From Panax quinquefolius (lineage: Eukaryota; Streptophyta; Magnoliopsida; Apiales; Araliaceae), in contig CM035151.1 in assembly GCA_020205615.1 (NCBI GenBank), positions 14,796,322 to 14,860,321 of the forward strand: DNA of 64,000 nucleotides. The letters run 5' to 3'. Below are positions 55,701 through 64,000 of this stretch, in pieces. Below the pieces are notes generated by a model, which saw only the letters and a program-made list of their open reading frames with translations, was not told where the DNA came from and made no database searches. Position 1 is the stretch's first letter, and every line of letters starts with the position of its first letter. Made by a program: the position numbers and the translations under genes.

Positions 55701-57762
55701 TACAGGCACTTTTCTCCATTAACCACTTCAGAATCACATTATGGATGAAAGGTTTCATTGATAATTATTTCCATCTATAGAGTAGAATTATAGAAACTAA
55801 CTCCTTTTCTGTTTCTATTATAATTTCATCAAATTAAGGAAAGAGATCCGATTGAGGGTCCTGTTCCTCACCTGGACACTCGCTTGAGCTTGTTATTGTC
55901 TATTACACCTCTTGTGGTTGTCGATCTCATTAAGGAAGAGGAAAGTGCACCAACTTCCGAGACAGAATATTGTAGCACCGGAAAATTATGTAAAGAACAA
56001 TTTCCTGGAAAGCGTCGTAGAGACTTGGTCTCTTGCTTACGGAGTTTGGGTGATTACTAGTCCTTGCTGACTCCACCTGAATCAGTTATTTCTGCAGCCA
56101 ATCAGGCTGCTGCAAACGCAGTGATGTTTAGATCAGGAATCAATGCTGGCAATGCTTACTTTGAGTGCATCAGCATGAAAGACATGCCAAGTAGTTGTTG
56201 TAAGTAATATTTCTAACTCGTAAACAATAAAAAAATTCAGTGTTAGTTATACTGAATTAAATAAACTAGCCTGTGAAGGCATGGGAAATGTTAGTGTGCT
56301 TCTTAAAAATGACCAAAAATTTATTGGTGGCATATTTTAGAGAAAATAAATTATGCGTGAAAAGAAAAATTGATTAATCTTGATTGAACTTTATACTACT
56401 AGAAGAAAATATCACCACTTGCTGAATTTTGAAGCTCTAATTTTGATTACTTCATATCATTATGTGCAGCTGGAAACTTGCACCATTTGATAGTTGAGGC
56501 TTGTATTACCAGTAGACACATCAGCATACTTTTGGCCAGGTTATGTGGATGGACTCATCGACCAAATATCTCATGGTGTGCCTGCTCAAGTTCCTAGTTG
56601 GTCATCATTCATGAAGGGGAGTCCACTTACACTGCTTGTGATAAATGTTTTAGTTTCCTCTCCTGCTTCAAGGTATGCATATACACATAGTTATCTCTAC
56701 TTAAAACTGACCCATTCAGTGTTTTGATTTTTAGAATTTATTTTAAGCCATCTAGTCATCTGCTGAGGGGTATCGCTCCATTCTATATAGAAGTTATAAT
56801 TACTATTCATGACAAACTGTAAAGATTTGAACTGCTATATATTTTCTGCACTCAGATTTTTTAATATGGCAATCTTGATTATTAATGACGTAGTGATTTA
56901 GTGGATGAATTTGGTTCACCAGACCAGCTTTTATTAATTGTAAAATGTTTTAGGAGTCTCCAAAAAACTCGCATAATAATTTCATTTTGTGGCTGCAGTG
57001 TTCATCGTAGTTGTCCTAAGAGGTTGGAGAGTTCGAAGGCCAATTAATGGAACATACTACTTTCTTATACTAGTAAATATGGATGGACTTCCATCATTCA
57101 AAAATTTGATGCTTATAAAAATATTTATAGTGGCTCCAAGTGTACTGAAGTACTATAGTGATGGTACCATAATTACTTTTTATATCCTTTAATGTAGCTT
57201 GGTCTTTAGTTACACCATTTTCTTTCCTGAAGTCAGGTTTATCAGATGCTCTTGCTCTTTTTAATGATATAGACAAGGGTAAATCAAGCTTATGTGTTTG
57301 ATGGAAGCTTAGCAGAGCTCGAGAAAATCTTTGAGATAGCTGTCCAAGGATCAGATGATGACAAGATAGCAGCTGCTACTATCCTTTGTGGGGCCTCTTT
57401 AATTCGGGGTTGGGATATACAGGTAATTGGTTAGATGTTGCCACATTTAAGCATCTGAGTTAGATTGTCCACGCAAAACTTCAAAAGCAGTAGTTTGGTT
57501 GAACTTGCATGCATCTATTAGATCAATCCGAGCCTACAGCAATGCCTTTATATTTTTGTTGTTGAATGGCTCAGGTTTTGTGAGCCTGATGGTAGGATGC
57601 ACACCAAATTGGGTGTTGGAGGTGGATGTAGAGGTGTTGAAGAGGATCTGTAAGGGACTGAGGTATTGGAATGAGGAGGAGCTTGCTCTTTCTTTGCTAG
57701 GGGCAGGTGGGGTTGGTGCAATGGGAGCAGCTGCAGAACTAATCATTGAAAGTCAACTATAG
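52758..57762 (+). pseudogene. MED33: MED33 (REF4/RFR1-type) Mediator tail subunit, internally deleted pseudogene
   Basis: MED33 is a large (about 1,300 aa) plant Mediator tail subunit linked to phenylpropanoid control. Exons recognised: 52758-53032 (MAETSCPGIWDNVLELTK to LALLSTR), 53706-53815, 54258-54605 (VFGVPDNEPGNLVVEFIFSI), 54849-55155, 55263-~55357, 55839-56199, 56470-56672, 57308-57422 (ending GASLIRGWDIQ) and 57575-57762 (FVSLMVGCTPNWVLEVDVEV to the stop). Junctions mostly obey GT..AG. Between the last two exons the family normally has some 600 residues, and none are present. Further damage: a frame change near 53795, a ~10-base loss near 55059, a frame slip near 55350, TAG for an expected Gln at 56058-56060, and a frame slip near 56512. 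The ends are well preserved, suggesting a recent loss. Assembly error should also be considered for the indels. Confidence 0.88.
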
Positions 57763-58149
57763 AGTTTAGGATTTATTTTCATACAAAAATGTTGTAGGTT
57801 GGTAAATGTAAATGTTGCAAGAGTGTAAATGTAAATGCGTGGTGTTAGATTTTGCAGGTTGAGGTTTCTATAATCCCTTTTGTATTGGAGAAATGGTGAA
57901 TATCATATTTTGTCTATCACTTGGCTTGATTCTACAGTACGAGGAGATGGATGAAACTTGTTGATTTTATGCGTGCGATTAAGTTACTTTGGGAAACATT
58001 ATGTTGGCTTGAAATGAATGTCAATATAAATATTTTTCAAACTACTGGTACAGTAAAAATTAAATTTAAAATTCTTTTTTTCCTCGGAAAGGAAAAAGAA
58101 ACATTAAAAAGCAAAAATAAAATTGTTGGTAGTGATATTAGACCTATTT
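57763..58149. other. Downstream of the MED33 remnant
   Basis: Probable former 3' UTR and spacer. No other gene seen; the open frame at 57951-58217 runs into the CACTA end and is a chance frame. Confidence 0.5.
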
Positions 58150-58470
58150 CACTACTAGAAAATTGGCCTATAGCGACGATCATCGACCGTCATTATAGGC
58201 CAAAAGACCGTCGCTAAAGATTTTAGCGATGGTCGTCAACCGTCGACTTAGAAGCCATCGCTATAGGTTTTAGCGACGGTCATCGACCGTCGCTATAGGT
58301 CATGACAAAATAGTGTATTTTCTTTTTACCAACGATCATTTGAAAGTTATTGCTACTACGGTCACCGTAGTAGCTATAGATCATATATAACGCTTGGCGA
58401 CCGTCGCTATAGGTCTGTGTTTTATATAACACTATAGCTACGGTCGATGACCGTCACTATAGCCTTTTTA
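58150..58470 (+). mobile_element. CACTA (En/Spm) transposon terminus with subterminal repeats
   Basis: Begins CACTACTAGAAAATTGG, the typical CACTA terminal motif. It is followed by five or more copies, in both orientations, of TAGCGACGGTC/GACCGTCGCTA, the pattern of subterminal transposase-binding repeats in this superfamily. Only one end is seen. The element is cut by, or followed directly by, the copia LTR at 58548, and the other end must lie beyond the window or be lost. Confidence 0.8.
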
Positions 58471-58547
58471 TATTTAAAAAAAATTAATTAATAATGCACA
58501 TTTATTCAACAAACACAAATACAATATAAAATAAAATATAAAAAAAT

Positions 58548-58779
58548 TGTTATAAAATTATGACTAGATTCATAATATAATGGATGTCTAAATACATGTA
58601 ACTCCCATAAGTTTTGTAACTCATGACTCTTTAGTTTTGTAACTTACTAGGAGTATTGATGATCTTACTTCTATAAATATGACAATTGTAAAGTGATGGA
58701 TTGAGAGAAAAAGATTATGAAAATACTCTCTTTGTTCTTGATGTCTTTGTTCTCTTGATTTTAACAATACTTTATAACA
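58548..58779 (+). repeat. 5' LTR of the copia element
   Basis: Bounded by TG..CA within TGTTATAAA..TTTATAACA. It contains a CTATAAATATG promoter-like box (58670-58680) and ends at the primer-binding site. Confidence 0.85.
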
Positions 58780-59716
58780 CGTTATCAGCACAATTTGTTC
58801 TTCACTTTCGTCTTGAAGATAATCATATTTGATTTGAAGGAGAAGGTATATATATATATCTATTATCTACATACAGTTACTTATATGTTTTTTTTTATAG
58901 TGTACATGTTGATGTATATATATATATATATTGATATGCAACATACTACATAATATATTGCATGCCAAATAATAATTACATGGTATATTCATATGTATTG
59001 ACAACATCAAATGGTTACATGTGACTTACTTACTTTGTATGATATTATAGCAAACTTGTTTTGTTGTTAACAGTGTTACTTTAGTCACGTTATATACTAA
59101 TCAGCAACATATTACTATAACAAACAATTCGTTGTCATTATTTAATTGTAATTTCTTATATATAGTGTGTTGTTTACACAATGTAATGTCAGGATCTCAC
59201 TATAGTTATCATTGTTTTAGAGAAGGATACAAGGGTTACTGCATGTTTAGTCGTGTTGTCTAACATAACTGTTTTACTATTTTTTTGAATATATACAGAC
59301 GCATAACGTAAATCACAGCTTTTGGTAAAGCCTTGGATGTAGGATGATTAATGCAAACACATTATCGTTTAAAATATAGCACGACTATTACGTGGTTGGT
59401 TATTACTTTGCAATATATTAAGAGAAAGCAGTGGTGAAATCAATTTATAATTTCATCATAAACTTTGTGACTGCAGTTTATAATTTCTCAACACATCAAG
59501 TTTCACAGAAGCTACTATCCTAGCTATGCTCCTATCCTCTCCCTATAAAATAATATTAGTAGTATTACTTGGTTTAAATAAATAAATATATATTATATGC
59601 TTATATAATATTTATAGCCAGATATTTATGCATATGTATAGATGTTTATTATGATACGTGATAATAAACTAAATTTCTAATGTTTTTTTTTGATATTTTT
59701 TTTGTATGAAGTTACA

Positions 59717-62700
59717 ATGACAAACCTTGCCAAACTTGAGTTCGTGGAACTTGATATTACGAGTAAGAATTATTTGTCATGGATCCTTGATGCCGAAATT
59801 CATCTTGATGCCATGGGTCTTGGAGACACCATTAAAGATGGTAATGAAACATCTAATCAAAACAAGGCAAAGGCCATGATTTTCTTACGCCATCATCTCC
59901 ATTAGGAGTTGAAATTAGAGTATCTCACAGTAAAAGATCCTCTTATTCTTTGAAAAAATTTGAAAGAAAGATATGACCATCAAAAGACAGTTATTCTCCC
60001 AAAAGCTCGTTATGATTGGATGCATTTACGATTGCAGGATTTTAAATCAGTAAGTAAATATAACTCTGCAATGTTTAAAATCAGTTCTAAATTAAAATTA
60101 TGTGGAGATAATATTACTGATGGAGATATGTTAGAAAAAACATTCTCTACTTTTCATGCCTCGAATGTGCTCCTGCAGCAGCAATATAGAGAACGAGGTT
60201 TTAAGAAATATTTTGAACTGATTTCATGTCTCCTTGTGGCTGAACAAAATAATGAGCTTTTAATGAAAAATCATGAATCGCGACCAACTGGTTCAGCTCC
60301 ATTCCCTGAAGCGAATGTTACAAGATATAATAATTATGGTCGTGGTCGTGGTCGTGGCCACGGACGAGGAAGTTTTAATTACCGCAACCATGATGTTAAA
60401 CCTTCAAAGAATGAGAAAAAGCAAGAAAAGGGGAAGAATATAAATAACAGATATACCAAGAAGGAAGAAAATATTTGTTATCGGTGTGGAATGAAAGGAC
60501 ATTGGTCTCAGACTGTCAATGACAACCCAAACATCTCGTTGATTTATATCAGTCCTCATTGAAAGGAAAGGAGAAGAACATATTAATAAATTTTTCTCAT
60601 CCACATCAAGATACAATGATATCTATTTTGATCCTATGGATATGACACACCTTGACGTTGCAGATTTCTTTACTAATGAGCAAGTTAATATTCCTTGTAA
60701 TGAAAATAATTAGTTCGAAATTATGTTAGTCCTTTTAAGTGTGTTTTTTTTATCTTTGATGTATTTCCTTTCATGTTAGCTTATTTAATGTATTTTGTTT
60801 CCTTTGAATTGTGTTATTAAATATATATAATATTACTATGAACTTATTATATATTTATTCCTTTTATGAAGAAAACATGGATATGAGTCATGCTATACAT
60901 GAGCCTAATATCAATGGTGGAGATATATGCTTAGCAGATAGTGCAACGACACATACCATTCTCAGACATAAGCAATATTTTTCAAATCTAAGAATGATGA
61001 AAGCAAAAGTGAATACAATATCAGGTTCAACAGACTTGATTGAAGGCTCTGGAAGAGCCAATATAATGCTTCCTAGTGGAACAAAATTTATTATTGATAA
61101 TGCTTTATTTTCCACTAAATCAAAGAGGAATCTGCTAAGTTTTAAAGATATACGACTTAACAGGTACCATATTGAGACAACCAATAAAAATGGTATTGAA
61201 TATCTTTACATTATCTCAAATGTATCTACTGGAAAACAAATATTGGAAAAATTACCCGTTTTATCTTCAGGTTTGTACTATACAAGTATTGGTACAATTG
61301 AAGTCAATGCAATAATGAACCAGAAGTTCAATGAACCAAATAATTTTATTATTTGGCATGACCGGTTGGGTCATCCTGGATCAATAATGATGCGAAGAAT
61401 TATTGAGAATTCACATAGACATTCATTAAAGAACCAGAAGATTCTTCAATTTAAGGAATTCTCATGTGCTGCTTGTTCTCAAGGTAAATTGATCATTAGA
61501 CCATCACCAGCTAAAATTGGGACTGAATCCCCAAGGTTTTTAGAACGTATTCAAGGAGATATTTGTGGGCCTATTCACCCACCAAGTGGACCATTTAGAT
61601 ATTTTATGATTTTAATAGATGCATCTACAAGATGGTCACATGTGTGCTTATTATCAACTCGCAACCTGGCGTTTGCGAGATTACTTGCTCAAATTATTAG
61701 ATTACGAGCACAATTTCCGGATCAAACAATTAAGACTATTCGTCTTGATAATGCTGGTGAATTCACATCCCAAACATTTAATGATTATTGTATGTCTCTT
61801 GGGATAAATAATGAACATCCTCGTTGCCCGTGTTCATACTCGAATAATGGTCTTCTTTGAATCACTTATTAAACGCCTCCGATTAATTGCAAAGACCATT
61901 GCTTTCGTGAAACAAAATTTCATGTCTCTATTTTGGGGGCACGCTTATTTTATATCGCAGCAAGACTTATTCGCATTAAAGCCAACATCATATCATAAAT
62001 TCTCCCCATTACAATTGGTTTTTGGTCACGAGCGGATATTTCCCATCTAAGAATATTTGGTTGTGCGGTATATGTTCCAATTTATCCTCCACAACGCACA
62101 AAGATGGGTCCTCAAAGGAGGCTGGGAATATATATTGGGTTTGAGTCCCCATCAATAATTAAATATCTTGAACCCTTAACAGGTGAATCATTTTGATGAA
62201 ACTATGTTCCCAGCATTAGGGGGAGAAATTAAACAGCTGGATAAAGATATTACATGGAATGCATTGTCATTATTGAATTTTGATCCTCGTACAAAACAAT
62301 GTGAACAAGAAGTTCAAAAGATACTTAGTTTGCAAGATATAGCAAATAAGCTACCAAATGCATTCACTGACTCAAAAGGAGTAACCAAATCTCATATACC
62401 AGTTGTAAATGCTCCAGCTCGAATTGAAGTCCCAATAGGACAATCCGCAAAAATTGTAGCAAATGAGTCTAAGGCACGCCAGAAGCGTGGTAGACCAATC
62501 GGTTCGAAAGACAAAATCCTCGGAAAAGAAAAGAAGTAAATAAACAAGTTGGCATTATTGAGGTGGAAAATATTCATGAGGATATAGACATAGCTAATCA
62601 TAAAACCCCAGAAGAGGTTCAGGTACCTGAAAACAATAAAAATGATGAGATCTCGATAGGTTATGTCTCTACAAAGAAAAGATGGAACCGAAGTGAGATA

Positions 62701-64000
62701 GTTGTTGACAACAGTTTTTCATATAATATTTCACTAGATATAATTAATGAAAACGAGGATTCTGAACCTAATTCTGTCGAAGAATGTAGACGCAGAAATG
62801 ATTGGCCAAAATGGAAAGAAGCAATACAGTGTAATTAAATTCACTTGCAAAAGCGTGAAGTTTTTGGACCTCAGAGTCCAAACACCAAGAGGAGTAAAGC
62901 CGATTGGATACAAATGGGTCTTTGTGCGAAAAAGAAATGAGAAAATGAAATTGTAAGATATAAAGCACGACTTGTGGCACAAGGGTTTTTCACAAAGACT
63001 GCATTGATTATAATGAAACATATTCTCCTCATGGTAGATGCCATAACATTGCGGTATCTTATTAGCCTAAAGAACTCATGAAAAATTAGATATGTGCCTA
63101 ATGGATGTTGTTCTGACCCTTTATTTATATGGGTCAATTGATAATGATGTTTATATGAAAATCCTTGAAGGATTTAAAATGCAAAGCATATAATTCAAAT
63201 CCCCAGAAAGTTTACTCAATCAAGTTGCAAAGGTCCCTCTATATGGGTTAAAGCAATCAGGACGCATGTGGTACAATCGTCTTAGTGAATATTTATTGAA
63301 AGAAGGGTATAATAATAACCCTATATGCCCATGTGTTTTTATAAAGAAGTCGGAATCCGGTTTTGTTATCATTGTTGTGTATGTTGATGATTGAAATATT
63401 ATTCGAACTCATGGAGAGATTCCAAAGACAGTGAATTATTTAAAGAAAGAATTTGAGATGAAAGATTTAGGAAAAACAAAATTTTGTCTCGGCCTGCAGA
63501 TCGAGAATTTAGCAGATGGAATTCTCATTCATCAGTCAACTTACACAGAGAAGGTCCTTAAAAGATTTTATATGGATAAAGCTCATCCATTGAGTACCCC
63601 AATGGTTGTTAGATCACTTGATGTGAAAAAGGACCCTTTTAGACCTTGTGAGGATAATGAAGAATTACTTGGTCCTGAAGTACCATATCTCAGTGCAATT
63701 GGTGCATTAATGTATCTTGCTAATAATACACGACCTGATATAACATTCTCAGTGAATTTGTTAGCAAGATATAGTTCTTCTCCTACCCGAAGACATTAGA
63801 ATGGGGTTAAACATATTTTTCGTTACCTACGAGAAACTATGGATATGGGCTTATTTTATTCAAATAATGATAATCATAAATTAGTTGGATATGCTGATGC
63901 AGGATATCTATCTGATCCACATAAAGGTCGATCTCAAACAGGTTATCTTTTTAAGTGTGGTGATACTGCTATATCATGGAGATCTACAAAGCAAACATTA
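59717..64000 (+). pseudogene. copia gag-pol polyprotein, multiply interrupted
   Basis: Gag starts MTNLAKLEFVELDITSKNYL (59717) and reaches a zinc knuckle CYRCGMKGHW (60478) lacking its final Cys in frame. Protease has DSATTHTI (60939), where D-S-A replaces the more usual D-S-G. The integrase region has WHDRLGHPG (61354), a GPIHPPSG segment and RLDNAGEF (61742). The linker has KRGRPIGSKDK (62490). RT has PIGYKWVF (62900) and YVDD followed immediately by a stop (63380-63397). Then LGLQIE and RPDITFSVNLLARYS lead into RNase H (YADAGYLSDPHKGRSQTGY). Many stops fit C-to-T or G-to-A changes (TAG for an expected Gln at 59905, TGA for an expected Trp at 59952), as expected for a methylated old copy. 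Coding continues beyond the window. Confidence 0.88.

Larger units (their letters stand above)
58548..64000 (+). mobile_element. Ty1/copia retrotransposon, 5' part (runs off the window)
   Basis: The 5' LTR (58548-58779, 232 bp) starts TGTTATAAA and ends TTTATAACA, a perfect short inverted terminus. The primer-binding site CGTTATCAGCAC follows directly. A ~940-bp leader precedes gag at 59717. Gag, protease, integrase, RT and the start of RNase H occur in copia order (integrase before RT). The 3' LTR is beyond the window. Confidence 0.9.

Noticed and set aside
57951..58217. 88-codon frame downstream of the MED33 remnant
   Set aside because: It runs into the CACTA terminus and subterminal repeats, and its composition is not gene-like.
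58290..58312. Possible right end (TAGTG) of a very short CACTA element at 58306-58310
   Set aside because: The bases before TAGTG do not pair with CACTACTAGAAAATTGG, and the subterminal repeats continue beyond it.

Overview
The window is nuclear DNA of a flowering plant, most likely a eudicot. It is AT-rich, has intron-rich genes with GT..AG junctions, and is packed with nested plant transposons. Only two host genes are visible. A complete MPK16-type MAP kinase gene occupies 56-5515 on the minus strand (10 coding exons, 567 codons). A MED33-type Mediator subunit gene (REF4/RFR1 family) at 52758-57762 on the plus strand is broken: it has frameshifts and a nonsense codon, and roughly half of the protein, from the middle, is missing.

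Between them lies one very large Mutator-like element (MULE). I place it at 7309-43496 from ~80 bp terminal inverted repeats and a 9-bp target duplication (8 of 9 match). It carries two convergent decayed genes: a MULE transposase on the plus strand (12134-24640), and a DUF1985 + acidic-repeat + Ulp1 (C48) protease gene on the minus strand (38931-25615). Its non-coding parts are filled with a short degenerate motif, GGTTACT/GGTTCTT or its complement. Four insertions of long-LTR Ty3/gypsy sequences sit inside it: solo LTRs at 8313-11036 and 39051-41704, a chromovirus-like element at 13213-22706 (minus), and a related pol-less element at 27409-35550 (plus). Without these the MULE would be about 13 kb.

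From 43.5 to 52.7 kb I see no host gene. This stretch holds small inverted-repeat elements: Stowaway-like MITEs at 43840 and 44344, an element at 45352, large foldbacks at 47430, 48341, 50476 and 50807, and another at 51570. Downstream of the MED33 remnant is the end of a CACTA transposon (58150) followed by a decayed Ty1/copia element (5' LTR 58548-58779) that runs off the window.

Two points deserve most attention. First, the pairing of a DUF1985-Ulp1 gene with dense short-motif repeats resembles the anti-silencing arrangement of Arabidopsis VANDAL MULEs, but here it sits in a TIR-bearing MULE. Second, differences between repeat copies cluster at CAG/CTG positions, often as CG-containing indels. 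This suggests either consensus errors at CHG-methylated sites or an unusual mutational process, so reading frames inside the transposons should be treated with caution.
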